Shown here: positions 36,201 through 48,136 of the stretch, piece after piece
Position numbering within the stretch: the stretch's first letter is position 1
Layout of the letters: each line of letters starts with the position of its first letter
DNA from: Mesodorylaimus sp. YZB2_4
Taxonomy: Eukaryota > Nematoda > Enoplea > Dorylaimida > Dorylaimidae
Direction: 5' to 3'
Assembly: GCA_030248295.1 (NCBI GenBank)
Contig: JASANH010000966.1
Coordinates: 186,001 to 250,000 of the forward strand
DNA length: 64,000 nt
Program-made: the position numbers and the translations under genes
Notes under the pieces: model-generated
What the model saw: the letters and a program-made list of their open reading frames with translations, nothing else
What the model was told of the DNA's origin: nothing
Databases searched by the model: none

Positions 36201-37994
36201 AACAGCAGCAGTATGCTTCTAGTCGAGGTTCCCATTCTACCACGAACCAAATATCGGTGATGCCTCAAAGGACGAATTCGGGTATGTCCAAGGTCTGAGG
36301 GCGCTTAGTCAAGAGAGGTCACCATCGGTCTTCTGTTGAGGTACGTCTGGCATAAGCGGTGAGCATCAACGATCGCAACATCCGACCAATGCGAATTCGG
36401 GATCTGGTTCTGCTCAGCAGGCGTCGACTAACGATTCCACTGGCGGTCAACAATTCCCTCGGGATGAGAATCTCGTTCATCAAATGAATATGGGTGCGTT
36501 TAGTAATGCGTCGACAGTGCCTGGTCAGGGTGAAATGTTAGTCCAGGGTTAGTGATCTTAGAGATGGTTGTTTTGATTCAGCTGCGTCGAAGACACAAGT
36601 GTCCGCTGGAACGACGGTCAATCAACTCATGCCACCCTACCAGAGCGCAATGGCTGGACTGTTTCCATATTTGGTAAGTTGGGTGGTTGCTCATCTTTTT
36701 GAGAACGAGACGCGCCAGCTTTACTTTATTGCAGCTAGACCAAACGAGTTTTAATTACTTACAAAACCATAATTTCTTGATCAATCCTGGCGGATACGAT
36801 CTTCGAGCTCTGAGTTCACTGGGCGGTGCTAATATGTCGATGGGCAGAGACACAGGTACGAGCGTGTGTTGTTGGATGTTGAGTTTTGTTTGGAGGCCTT
36901 CTAATGCGTGTTACAGGTGATATGAAAGCGCATATGATGCGCCAAGAAAACGGCTCTGTTTTGGCCGCTGGAAATGCTCCACCACCCGCTAGTGCTGGAA
37001 ATATGAGCATGCCACCTCCCGGACTGCCTGGACCGACCGTAAGCAATGCCGAGGCAGCTGCTTTGGCGGCTGCGCAACTCAGCATGTATCCCGGATTTCC
37101 TTTGAATGTCAACTATCCTCCGTCGGGATCGCCGTACATGCCCCAGTTTTTCGTAAGTGCTTCGATTTGTTGATTTTCTAGCAGATCTCCCAGGCCAGAT
37201 GTTACTGATTGCAGGTACCAAACGTTTCGTCATCTTCGGGTCCAGCCAGTGGAAATCAGTATCAGCGAAGCGGCGGATATCAGCCAGCGCCAGCCCTTTT
37301 TGGCAATGCGGGTGGTAAGTAGAGTAGTTAACGTAGTCTTATCAGGCTGTGGGGCTTGGGTTATCAGGAAGTTGGATCCAATGGTTTGGTAGGGTATGAC
37401 GAAATGCAGCAAATGACATCGCAAAATGATTATGGAAAGACGAGCTATGGCGTAATGCCGCCTCCGACGCAAGGAAAATCAGTCTCGACTGGTGGTGGGT
37501 CTGGTATGACGCTTGGAGCAAGTGACGGGGGAAACAAATATGGAGCCGGAGTAAAGGTAAAGGTCAGTTTTGTTGCGCACTACGAATAATGCTGGGTGTC
37601 AGTTATAGCGTGAGTTTTATGTAGTAAATGGCGGCTGTTACAGGGACCGTACGATTCGAAGCAATTCGCCCCTGCTACAGCGACACCTCCACCGCTGGCA
37701 AACATGACTTACACGCCGACAGCCACGGGGCCAGCGCACTATGGTTATTCTGGATACATGCAACCGGTTATGAATATGAATATGATGGCTGGCCCTGCCA
37801 TGCCATCGAATGCGCCAACCCAAAGTGAGTTGAGTTGGTTGCTGTTTGCGAGCAGTTCCCTGAACTGTGTGCTTGCAGGCGACATGCTTAATCAACGTGT
37901 GGTCAATCAAAATGGAAAGCCGCCCGGGGGGCCGAGCGGTGTTGGCAAAGGTATGACGCAGCAGTATCAGTACGGTACTCATTGGCCCAATTGA
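33233..37994 (+). CDS. UBAP2L: UBAP2/UBAP2L (Lingerer) RNA-granule protein
   Basis: Lingerer and UBAP2L are cytoplasmic UBA/RGG proteins linked to stress granules and growth control. Twenty exons: 33233-33298, 33469-33558, 33626-33735, 33793-33985, 34041-34176, 34238-34338, 34397-34540, 35221-35372, 35455-35569, 35624-35713, 35769-35902, 35959-36281, 36341-36547, 36582-36673, 36735-36855, 36917-37152, 37215-37314, 37393-37556, 37644-37824, 37879-37994, giving 956 residues. The N-terminal UBA domain (VMELTRCDESSAFIALHDCD) follows TSEQIRMAQLL. Then come an RGG/RG region (exons 4-6), a WDNSMANT / DWGGEEDW block, the family motif IDVQFGDMTL (exon 11), and long Gln/Ser/Pro/Met-rich tracts to the C-terminus. 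The exon 13 and 18 borders are the least certain. An AATAAA is at 38420. Confidence 0.92.
34735..34830 (-). repeat. tRNA-like SINE head remnant in Lingerer intron 7
   Basis: The minus strand carries GGTTCGATGCCC (B-box-like), preceded by TTATTTCAGAGGTCAA and a GCTAGTCGCTGGACCAG segment. It looks like a degraded tRNA-derived element and does not fold into a clean cloverleaf. Confidence 0.4.
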
Positions 37995-38541
37995 GGTGGC
38001 GAGCGAAATCTGCGAAAAATCTGATTGTCACTAGAAGAGGAGACATGTCGGGCATGTTTACTTTTTGGCTTTTGCATTATTGCGTGTAGACATTGGGTGT
38101 TGCCGCATTTCGGTTTTCTTCGTATAATGTAAGTAAGAAAGGTAATTTTCCGGAAACTGTGTAAGACTTGGATTACTGGATGCGTTCGATCATAATCGTA
38201 TTCCCACATTTTCTGTGTTCTTTGGCGTGACTGGCTTTTTTGTTCGTTTTTCTTGTCAGTACGATGGTTTTTGAGAGTTCTGGCCTTGTGTTTACAAGAG
38301 TTAGGCTTTCTATAGGAGATTTATGCGGCGATAATGAGTTTTGTGTTAGCCTGTGCGTGTATGATAATAACTATCGGAGTCGAGGTTACTGGAAACATTT
38401 TGCCTGAGTTGTGGTTCCGAATAAACGGTTTTAAAAAAGGCGGGCGTGCTCGGTCGAATTGCCTGATCAAAATCACTTGTACTTAAAATGTGGTGTCAAA
38501 GTGGTGTTTTTGAGTGCCACTGTTCCTGCTTGAAGGAGACC
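37995..38541. other. 3' flank of Lingerer and promoter of the DHRS4-like gene
   Basis: AATAAA at 38420-38425 probably ends the Lingerer transcript, leaving only about 120 bp before the next ATG. Nothing else is recognised. Confidence 0.5.
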
Positions 38542-40254
38542 ATGAAGAAGTTCAGCGGCAAAGTGGCTATTGTGACCGGATCGACGCAGGGGTACGTGGG
38601 TGCTGTTTGAAGGGATCAGTGTTTAGCATGCAACTTTGTCTTTAGGATCGGCTTTGCCATTGCTCGGCGCCTGGGTTTGGATGGCGCACGCGTGTTGATC
38701 AGCAGTCGGAAGCAGTCGAACGTGGACGCAGCGGTACAAAAACTGCGCAATGAGCAAGTGGACGTAGACGGACTAGTTTGCCATGTTGGAAAGGCGTCGG
38801 ATCGGGAGTCGCTCGTGAATACGGTAAACATGTGCGGACAAGGGGATGGGGCAACTCCTAAGTAACCCTAGTGGTTGGTGGCTTATGGCGAGTGGGAGTG
38901 AGACATTGATCTTCCCTGGCTGGGAAACATCAACCCTTCCATCCAGCCCATACTTAGTTACACTCGTACGTGTGTGGAAATCACATGGAAACCGCCTGAT
39001 GAGCATCCGTGCGGTTGCCAAACGAAGCCACGTGGAATCCCTGACAATCCTCACTGACCCACGCGGTACTCACTTGGAGAAACAAGTCGCACGAATCCCA
39101 CGTGGGAAAATCAGGCTTCCAGATGGATCCATCTGCTACCACATGGACTGATGTGGGACGAGTAGCATACAGTACTTCTACCAATCTCATTCCTTACTAC
39201 CATCCAAACACCAGAGAGGTCTACCACTACACGACAGCTTTACAAGACAAGATTTCATAACGTTTATTTGTAGGCCCTCCAAAAGTATGGTCGTATCGAT
39301 ATTTTGGTCAATAATGCTGGTATTAACCCACACTTCGGTTCGTTGTTAGACGTAAGTGTGGCTGGGTCATTTCTGTTGCCAAAATGACCACTCTGCTTGC
39401 TGTTCAGGTCAGTGAAAGCCAATGGGACAAAGTAAGTGTGCTCTCTTTGCGACCTGCTCATCTGTGATGGCTCGACCCTTTCGACAGATATTCGACGTGA
39501 ACGTGAAGGCCGGTTTCTTGTTATCGAAATTGGTTATCCCTCACATGGAGAAACAAGGGTAAGTGCAGGGTACAAGTCGCGATGTGCGGTGAACGAGATC
39601 TGCGCTCTGATTGCAGCGGTGGTAATATCATATTCAATTCGTCGATCACAGGCTACGTCCCGTTTCAGGTAAGTCTAGCTTCCATTGCGGTAATCGTATG
39701 CAATAGATGCGGCGGAATATCCTTTTTAGGGCATTGCTGCTTATTCAGTCTCCAAGACGGCAGTATTGGGTAAGTGCTGTTCATAGTGGCGTGTGTCCTG
39801 ACGATGCATTCTCGTCTTTCAGGTTTGGTCAAAGCTCTGGCAATCACCTGCGGTCAATTGAACATCCGCGTGAATGGCATCGCACCCGGTGTCGTGCAAA
39901 CTGAATTCAGCAAAGCGGTAAGCGTGAGGGCGCATCTTTGGTGTGTCAGGACAGAAGGTTCAGTACTTAGTCCATGTCGCGCGCTGCAGTGCCTTTGAGG
40001 TTTTTGGTCGTTGCGCAGTCTGAAACTTTTAGCGGATCCGCTATATCCTCACAGTCTGCGTGATGGATTCTGTTTTGTTTCAGTTGTGGGAGGACGAAGA
40101 AGCGCAGAAGTTTCACGAGGGCAACATCCCGTTAGGACGTATGGCCACGTCTGATGACTGCTCTGGTGCTGTTTCCTTCCTTTGCTCAAATGATGCCAAC
40201 TACATCACTGGCGAAGTAGTCATGATCACGGGTGGCATCAACGCTCGATTATAG
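38542..40254 (+). CDS. DHRS4: DHRS4-like short-chain dehydrogenase/reductase with peroxisomal signal
   Basis: DHRS4 is an NADP(H)-dependent carbonyl and retinal reductase. Nine exons: 38542-38591, 38646-38823, 39274-39351, 39408-39431, 39488-39558, 39617-39668, 39730-39769, 39823-39917, 40084-40254, giving 252 residues. The Rossmann motif TGSTQGIG is at 12-19 and NNAG at 89-92. The catalytic Ser142/143, Tyr156 and Lys160 (YSVSK) are intact. [11 protein letters not shown] and [10 protein letters not shown] are typical of DHRS4, including the SRK residues expected for NADP use. The C-terminal ARL is a plausible PTS1 (human ends SRL), so the product is probably peroxisomal. Intron 2 carries repeat C. 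The gene is convergent with MAP1. Confidence 0.95.
38878..38940 (+). repeat. Dispersed repeat C, partial copy 3
   Basis: GGCGAGTGGGAG and CCCTGGCTGGGAAACATCAA match the copies at 24790-24872 and 26042-26125. It lies in DHRS4 intron 2. Confidence 0.55.
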
Positions 40255-40608
40255 AACATCTCTTTATTGGCAAGAAAGGGCATATAAATGAGGGATCGGG
40301 GTGATTATGGCTAGGCAGATATATGCAATGATACACTTGGTAATTTGGTATGGCCTGACGAATAGATGAGTAGCAAGAAGGAAATGAAGTGGCATTGGGC
40401 TGTTGAAAGTGAAAATGTGGATCGAAAGTCAGCGCAGGTGCACAACAGGCGCTAGCATGTGCAGCAGGCCGCGAATAACAGGTGCAACACTACCAACTGT
40501 AAGCCGTAATAGAAGCACTGATGAGCATGTCACCAAAAGCGGTGCTGTGTCGAAGGAAACCTAAGCTTGCAGCAACAGAACAGGGGGATGGGAGAACTGA
40601 AGCAAGTA
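40255..40608. other. Convergent 3' flanks of DHRS4-like and MAP1 genes
   Basis: These 354 bp lie between two stop codons. TTTATT at about 40261 is an AATAAA for the minus-strand gene, which would give MAP1 a 3'UTR of about 345 nt. No gene is present. Confidence 0.5.
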
Positions 40609-43600
40609 CTACAACTCCAGACGGTAGGCGGCGCAAGTAGCAGTAGTGTGCTCCTCTAGATTCACCGAGCATCGGACGCACGCAGGGGCCACGTCGATGT
40701 TCTCGAATGCCATTTCATCCTTGCGTGTACTCATCCACAGAGCCAGGGTGTCAGAGTCGTAGGTGGGTATGATGGTGACTGATTCGTCCTGGGCATTCCA
40801 CAGTCGTTTGCCCGCTAGCAGTGCATCGAATGTCTCCTTGGGTGGGTTGAGACTGCTGATGACGTAGTACTTGGAACGGACGAACTTGAAGAAATCCACG
40901 TTGCAGTAGTAAGGGTTGCCCTGGTGTGGGGTATACCTGAAATGCAGGGAGTGGTGAGGCGGAGACGGGGAAGTGCCGGCCAGCCGCACTGACTGGGTGG
41001 CTCGTAGGATAGCCCTCGACCCCAATCAGTGTCCCAGGAATCACCACTTACGCCAGATCTACATAGCAGACCGTATAGTTTGTGGCCGATGGTTGTTTCT
41101 TGAGAGGTTTGCTTCCTTTTGCTGGCACTCCTTTTACATTTGCCTTCCCAGTCGAACTTGTCGCCTTAGTCGGCGTCTTCGCTCCGGACGCCGTCGGACT
41201 ATCCTTCGGGGTTGGGGACAATGCTGGAGACTTCGACGCCGTCGGAATCGGATTGGTTGGTTTGGGGGTACTTGCTTTGGGGGTATTGCCTGAGGGCTTT
41301 GGCGCCGGTTTCTTGGCTGTCGCACCAGCATTCGATTTGGGCGTTCTTTTGGAAGCAGGGGAGTCGGCGCCTCCTGGCTCCTTCTTTGCTGGTAATGGCG
41401 GCAGTCCTAATGGCTGGCCCCATTCTTTCTTCGCATCGTCTACACTGCGTTGCTGTTTTCCAGCCATTTTTTCGGACCCAGGGACTTGAGCCTCGTCTTC
41501 TGGGGCGTTGGTCGCGCGACCTGGGTCGACCGACTCGCAAGTGCTAGCCTCGCTGGCCTCAGCTTGCACGCCAAAACCGGGATGATGGCCGTGGTGAGTG
41601 TCAACGGGCGTCGAGTCCTCGTGACTTATGTCGTCCTTCATGCCACTCTCGTTTTCCGTTGTTCCACCACCTTCTGCGTCCGAGTCGACGGGCGGCGATT
41701 GAACTTGGTTGGGCGAGGGGGGAGAGGCTATCATTCGAGCTGTCTGCGAGTTCTTACGGACCGGAGAGAGTGCCTCGCTCAACGCGTCTTTAGTTTGAGA
41801 CCCCAATTTGATCCCTTCAGCCATCAGCTCAGCTGCAGTTTTTCCGGGCGGTTTTCTTGTCATCATGGCCACTTTAATTCCAGTCAGCCCCGTCGGGAAC
41901 TGAGGCTTCTTCTCCAAAAGTGTTCCCGTGCAGTACGGATATTTGAGGACATCCAGATATTTTAGCCTCTCAAGTCCAGCTAAGACCTTCTCCTGGGGAC
42001 AACTGCCGGGGTACAGTACTCGGACGATCCGTTCATCGGGCTCCCAAGGACGCCACACGATCAGCACGGCCATCGACGAGCGATGCGTTAATGGAATGAA
42101 GTAGTCGGCAGCCTCGGAGCCGGGCTTCGTCGAGAATTTAAAGCTTATCGGTTTTGGAACTCGCCTTTTCCATGTTTCCACAAACTCCGCGTATTCTTTG
42201 CTCTCCTTGACCGGATTCAACAAAAACATGTCCAATCGCCCTTCTCCAACTTTCTCGTACAGCGTGATTGGGTCAGGATATTTGGCTATGACGGGTGTTG
42301 GGACATAGCCGCATGTTTGGGGTTTCAAGCCCGCCTGATGTAATCGATCGAAGATCTTGGCTCCTTCGTCGTACAACGAGATTAGAAGTGGATTTCTGGC
42401 TTCGTGATTAACTGGCCCTCGTCCCACTTCGGGTATTGTGACAAAGGCGTGAGCGATTTTCGGTGCGCATCCCGTAATGGCCAACTGCTCGTAGAAGGAG
42501 ACAGCTCCTAAGAGGTTACTGCTACTCACGCCCGAGATCAGGGCCGCGTCCAAATGATCAACATGACGAAGGAAGTCCCAGAAACAGGTCTTGCGCTGGG
42601 AGCCATTGTCGAGTAGGAGAAGGAAGCCGTCGACTCCGAACAAGGCTGAGTCACCTTGTCCAGCTGGAAAAATGTAGATGGTGGGACGTTGGAATCGAAT
42701 ACTGCCGATTATCTCCGACGGTTGCATCAATGTGCTCAAGGGAGTGTATTGCACACAGCCTTCCACGTAGGTCTTAAGAGCCTGTGCACATTCTGGTTCT
42801 AGCTTCGTCTCGCCACCCAGGACACCCAGTGATATTCGACCATATTCATCCAAGCCATGATGTTTGGCTCCTGAAAGAGTGACAAGTTCTTAACCTTGGA
42901 TGCACCCCCGAAAGTGGACCCCCTTCAATGCCTAGGCACCTTGCTCAGTCCATTCGCCTTCAGGGAAGCAGCTGACTGTCAGCGTTGAATTGGGAGTTGT
43001 CTCAGTGAGCGCCGTGACGACATCGGGTCGATGGAGAATACGGGCGAAATCGTGCAACGAAAGGGTGCCATCTCGAACTATCCACGAGCCCGTATCTACA
43101 ATATTAATGGCAGTCATTTTCGCAGCTTCCTACTTACATGCTATTTTAGGATCCCCGCCTAACCGCCTATATCCACCTACTACATCCGTGTTTAGGTGTC
43201 GACCGGCCGCTGTGAGTTCCCTTATTCTCACTTTGCTTGCACACACACAAATGCCTTACTCGAAAATGTAGGTCCAGCGTGGACGATAAGCTTGTAGATG
43301 GCGGTACTGGTCAATAAACTAATCAGACTAGAATGTAGGCTTTGCACGCCTGGATTTATTAAAATTTCAATGCATAGGTCAGTGTCGATTGATCGTAGGA
43401 TGGAACCACCTGTAAAGATAGCGCATGTTTGCAAGACTGCAAGGCCGCTTGAAGGACCCTACCTGTCTCCAATGGCTCCGCATCCACGTTCTTATTGATG
43501 AAGGTCAGCAATTCTGTGTTCAGGTCAATTTGACCCTTTTGGGCATTCCAAGTGGTCAGCCCTGAAAATAAGTTGTTTAGAAAAGACCAGAGATAGGGGC

Positions 43601-43844
43601 AAGTGCAAAGTCGCGAGGGGGTGATATGCATTAGGGACAGCATATGCTCAGGGAGATGACAGTTCGAGTGCTCGTATAGTTCACCCGAGAAAGACCATTA
43701 GGCCTACTTCAGGCTTGATGATATGAGCCAATAAAAATCAAGCAAACCTTCTATGACACGTTGCGAAATGGCCGTTGTTTGATCTTGGCTGATTGGTTCA
43801 CCGAGTACGACCAGCAAAGCCATTTCACTATCTTCCGAAGCCAT
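40609..43844 (-). CDS. MAP1: Microtubule-associated protein MAP1 (short, MAP1S-like)
   Basis: MAP1 proteins bind microtubules through an N-terminal heavy-chain region and a C-terminal light chain. Six exons: 43844-43748, 43561-43463, 43409-43260, 43095-42940, 42870-41052, 40936-40609, giving 882 residues. The N-terminal block (LLVVLGEPISQ, then GLTTWN) and the metallo-beta-lactamase-like region (YIFPAGQGDSALFGVDGFLL, CFWDFLRHVDHLDAALISGV, LYEKVGEGRLDMFLLNPVK) are clear. A Lys/Pro/Ser/Ala-rich linker (about 500-770) follows, with repeated TPK/SPT motifs. The light chain is YVDLAYTPHQGNPYYCNVDFF through VTIIPTYDSDTLALWMSTR. The length is far below vertebrate MAP1A/B (over 2,000) and near MAP1S. 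Drosophila futsch and nematode MAPH proteins are relatives. Confidence 0.93.
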
Positions 43845-45992
43845 GCTCAAAGGATGCAGACGCTGGGCACTGATGCGCGAATAATTGTGACCGTTCTCTA
43901 CTCTCCTCGTCGCGATCCTTGCACGCTCAATTCCAAAGATCCAGCGAGAACATCAATTTCAGACAAGCCCACAAATGACACTTGCTTTCTGGCCAACTTT
44001 TACAACAATGTATTGACCGTACCTAACGTCTCTTAAAGCTCGCTAACTGGACCCCGTAGAATCTCAAATCAATACACTTTTTCAAACCAAGCTTCCAACC
44101 TAATGCTAGGCTAGTCTTTGTCTGAAAAAACTACGCCGCGGGTTCAACCCGTTATGTCCTATGTTAAAATCGTTTTTGCATTGACCGCTAAAGTATATGC
44201 TCAAGGAAACGGCCTGTAAGAGAGCAGGGCGATAGATGGCATGCGGGGCTGCTAGTAGGGTCATAAAAACCATGACTTGATTAGGTGCAGCAGCTGCCGC
44301 CATGATCCAATAATGGGACCGTTGCTGCTCACTGGACTTGCAATGGCACCCACGAGAGTGTAGGCTGTTGAGTCATGCATGTTATTCTCCTGCAGAAAGG
44401 CCAATATTGATCTGGTTTTGCAGCTAATTGGTCTGTCTGATGCTGCCTAACTCTTACCATCTTGCGTTTTCGAAGGTGAAAAGACCAAAGAAATCTGCTT
44501 TTCAATCCTCTACGCAAACTTTACTCATGCAATTACATTCTCATCAGAAAACCCTTTTTCAGCTTGCCCCTTTGAGCCACAGTCTGTTGAAGCTGAGTTA
44601 TCACTGCAGGCCTATCTTACTTTTCTCTATCCTTTGTATGAGCTGTCTCGCGGGTCTGTCTTGCGTCATCAGTGTCCGTGGGCGCAGCACACTCATGATC
44701 AGTCCGAACTTCTATTCCCAATCCTGGAAAATAAAGACTCTGGAAACAATTTTGAATGCAGCTAATGAAGCGCCCCTTCAGTTCTGCGCATCCCATCAGC
44801 TATTGTACAAGACATACACAAGCAGGGTAGTGATCTTCATTTCATAAGCCGTACATTTTGGTGACAGCATCACCGAATTAAAGTGCATTGTGGTTGTGGC
44901 TATGACGCCCACAGGAAGATCATTATCGTTCATTTTCATTTCATGCATGTCCGTTATCATTTCCGTCACTCAATCAGGCTCTGGCGTTTAGACCAAGCTG
45001 TCCAATCGAATACAAAAACAGGAAAAAGACGAATCAAATAAGACTGGTTCGGTTGAGTGGCTCCATCGCAATTTCGTCCAAAATGAGTCCGTCGAGTTTG
45101 GTCTTGATCCTTTCAAAGTGTCCTTTCGTGACTACTAAAAAAGGAATGCACTTTTGTTTTGCTGGCTTTGAATGAAATGTTGGGATGTTTTCCATTGGAA
45201 ATGTTGAATGGGGAAAATGAAGGCAAGTGAATTCATTGTGGTCGAAGGCATGATCATTTTACGCGACGAAGAACCTGGACTAGGAGGCCCTCGACGGATT
45301 CATTACTAAGCTGCGGTGGTCCTGTCCAAAAAGGCTTTATCGCGATCGTTGATCTTAAAGCCCAGTGCCCGGCTGCTTTCCGGCAGCAGTGATTAATGAT
45401 CTAAGCGACGCTCGTTTTCCCTCTTCCATTTCGCTGTTTACTGCCTCTTTGGGATTCGGCCTTGTTACAGCGGTTGTTCACTTTATTCCGGAAACATTTC
45501 CAAGGCCTTATTTCGATAGTTTCGCTCCGCCCGGACGCCCCTTGGCCCTCTCGCCGACTCGGAGTCTATCGACCCAGTCTCGTTCTTTAGCCGAATGGTC
45601 CTCGTCGACGAAGCAGCAGAACTTAAATGAAGAAGTTGGTGCAAAATTTAGGACCCCATCTCCCAAATATTTTTGCCCAATGTTGACATTAGCTCAGCCT
45701 TTTAACACAACCTGACGCCAGCAACTACAGCTTATTCGATTTCTTCTTTGTTTGCTCGAGAAACTTTATCCACCGCTCCTCTCTGCCCACATTCCCTGTG
45801 GACGCACGGGGATAAGTTTGTTTTTGTAACAGTCAGAGAAGAATCACAAGCGTGGACTGCTGTGTCAACGAGAACTATTGGGTTCTTTGCAGAGAAAAAA
45901 GCCGCCAAGCGTACTCGCACACTCACTAGACGTCTCCGGTTGAGCTACTTGGCTTGTGCTTATCGTCAGTATTTTGATTCCAGCACAGCACG
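43845..45992. other. Intergenic region MAP1 to R7BP-like gene
   Basis: The two genes are divergent across 2.1 kb. Frames at 44428-44847 and 45365-45715 are open but look like chance frames with no family resemblance. Promoters for both genes should lie here. No repeat was recognised. Confidence 0.4.
45974..45992 (+). promoter_or_regulatory. Candidate trans-splice (spliced leader) acceptor of the R7BP-like gene
   Basis: TTTTGATTCCAG ends at 45983, only 9 nt before the ATG at 45993. A 3' splice site this close to a start codon is typical of nematode spliced-leader addition. An ordinary 5'UTR intron would look the same. Confidence 0.4.
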
Positions 45993-47848
45993 ATGTCTGC
46001 AATTAAGGCATCGCCAACTATCTTGGTCACAACGCCAACCTCGCCCACTCCAACGCCGACGTCCTTAATATCTCCGACTTCTTTGGATGCTGGACAGGAT
46101 GTCGCGCACAAAGTTCAGCCCCCAAAATCATCCTTTCCCGCCCATTCTCCAGGGGTCAGTCCAGCTGGTTCAAGACAATCATTTCTGAACGTTGATTATG
46201 AGTCACAGAAACAACTAGCGTCGGCTCAACGGGGTGGAGGCATGGCTGCCATACGCAGACATACAATCATGTTGGCCAGGGATGTCTTATTGCGACGATT
46301 TTCCAGTTCCAGGCATGATTCTTCAAATACCTCCATTCGACATAAGCTCACTTTGGAAGAGTTCGAAAAGGTGGGATTAAGTTTTCTGCATAAACCGTGT
46401 GTGTCCGTTCATGGTAAGGGTGAGATGGGGGGTAATGAGTAGGTGAGAAGAGAGGCCATCGGACAATCTGTCTGTTCAAACCGAGGGCGCACATCTTTCA
46501 AAGCGTAGGCTACTCGAACTCGGACATTCCTATCAATAACTGTAGTCTTTATCAAGAGAGCACAATATATTATGTATTTAGTGCCCAAGCCATTCCGATT
46601 TCCGCCTACGATACTCCCAACATATCAAAATCAATTTTCTCGTTTCGCAAGTCTTAATGGCACTTAAGCATTCGAGCAACTATCTGGCGCGTCTGCCCAA
46701 AAAGTGGCTAGTCGCTGATCCATTTGGCTCAGATATGTCTGTCTGGTAGGAGGACATGAAGTGAGCAAAGAGCTCGCTGTCCGTTGAGATATGACATGGA
46801 AATGGATGATCGTTGCCGATGGAGCTTGAGTTAAATCTCACGGGTCCAAGTTTTTGTGCGTGTCAATAAAAAAGTGTGCTGAAGGGAGGGCAGAGTTTAT
46901 TCCCAGAGCAGCATCCGGTAGCTAAGTGTGTGTATCCTGAATGAGCAAGGCTCTCAGGCCTCGGAAGACGCACATCCGTTCTTTTTGCAGCTAGTCCACG
47001 AAGTCAATCAGATGGTGGCTGCCTATCGTCAACAACTGCAGACCGTTGGTACTTATGCCGAATCAGCACACACCAGGAAAGATTTGACCGCGTGTCGAAA
47101 GCAATGCCTTCGCACCTGCGAGTCAGCCAAAGATTGTATTATGCCTTTGCTGAAGGAGTAAGCTTATTCGGGTTTCTTTCGCCTGCTGATCCCTGTGTGT
47201 GGTGTCTAATGCACTGACTCACGGCACCGTCAAATTGCTTACCTTTTAGCGATAGCGAGGACTTGCACGATTGCAATCAGAATTCGGAAACGGCTAGGCA
47301 CGCCAGTCACCAGTTCATTGGGTGCCTCAACATGTTCATTATGGAAATGAAACGGACGCAGAGTCTTCTGCGAGCATTGCCCATTTCGAGCCAGCATGGT
47401 ACGTAAATGGAAACCCGGACGTCATAGTTGCACTGCACGTTAGCATGTCTTGTAGCCGTTCCCACGCACAGTCAATCATATCCTGAGAGCGTGACCGATG
47501 GTAGTTCCTACATGACTGCAGGGGCTTCGTCCGTTGATGTGAAGATGGACGAGGACAGCGATCTTTTGTCAAAGTAAGCTCCACAAAAGTGTCAGCGGGA
47601 ACATAGTTGAACAATGCCCTTTAGGGATCTGAAAGAGGCCGAGGATCTGTGCGAAGCTTTGGAAAACGCAATCACAGTTCATTTTTCAAGTAAGCTTTTA
47701 AACCGATTGGAGTATCCGCAGGTTGAATTATTTGCTTTCAGTCGCGCCGTCTCAAACCACTGAAACATTGTACCCAGCTCCTAGAATAAAGAAATCTGGG
47801 CGTCAATACAGCAAATTCTGTTTGTATTTTAAGACAAATTATGCATAG
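45993..47848 (+). CDS. RGS7BP: R7 RGS-binding protein family member (RGS7BP/RSBP-1-like)
   Basis: R7BP proteins anchor R7-family RGS/Gbeta5 complexes at membranes and so speed up shut-off of Go/Gi signalling. Six exons: 45993-46370, 46958-47157, 47250-47398, 47456-47573, 47625-47689, 47742-47848, giving 338 residues. Exons 2-3 give the conserved helical core: QLVHEVNQMVAAYRQQL, then CRKQCLRTCESAKDCIMPLL and HQFIGCLNMFIMEMKRTQSL, aligning with human RGS7BP. Exon 5 (DLKEAEDLCEALENA) matches its C-terminal helix. The end has basic residues and a cysteine (KFCLYF) where vertebrate R7BP has a polybasic palmitoylated tail. The Pro/Thr/Ser-rich N-terminal exon is not conserved, and its link to exon 2 is the least certain part. 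Confidence 0.85.
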
Positions 47849-48136
47849 TGCTGATGTTGGATATGTATGTAGCACATACAGTATGCACACAGTGTGCCAG
47901 CATAACATCAACGCTGAGTGAGTCGGTTATTTATTCAATGGAAAAGTGACTGAAAAATGCACAGTGAAGCGAGGGGCTGTCATCTGCATCAGCAACGTAT
48001 CTGGTAGGTACAGCATATTGAAACAGTCTTTGGTCACAAGAAGTGCATTCAATCGTTCACGTCAGGACTCACATGAGACTCAAGCATAAACTAGTTCGCA
48101 CTACCCTGAATGACTGCGCCCGTCCTTTCGAACCAG

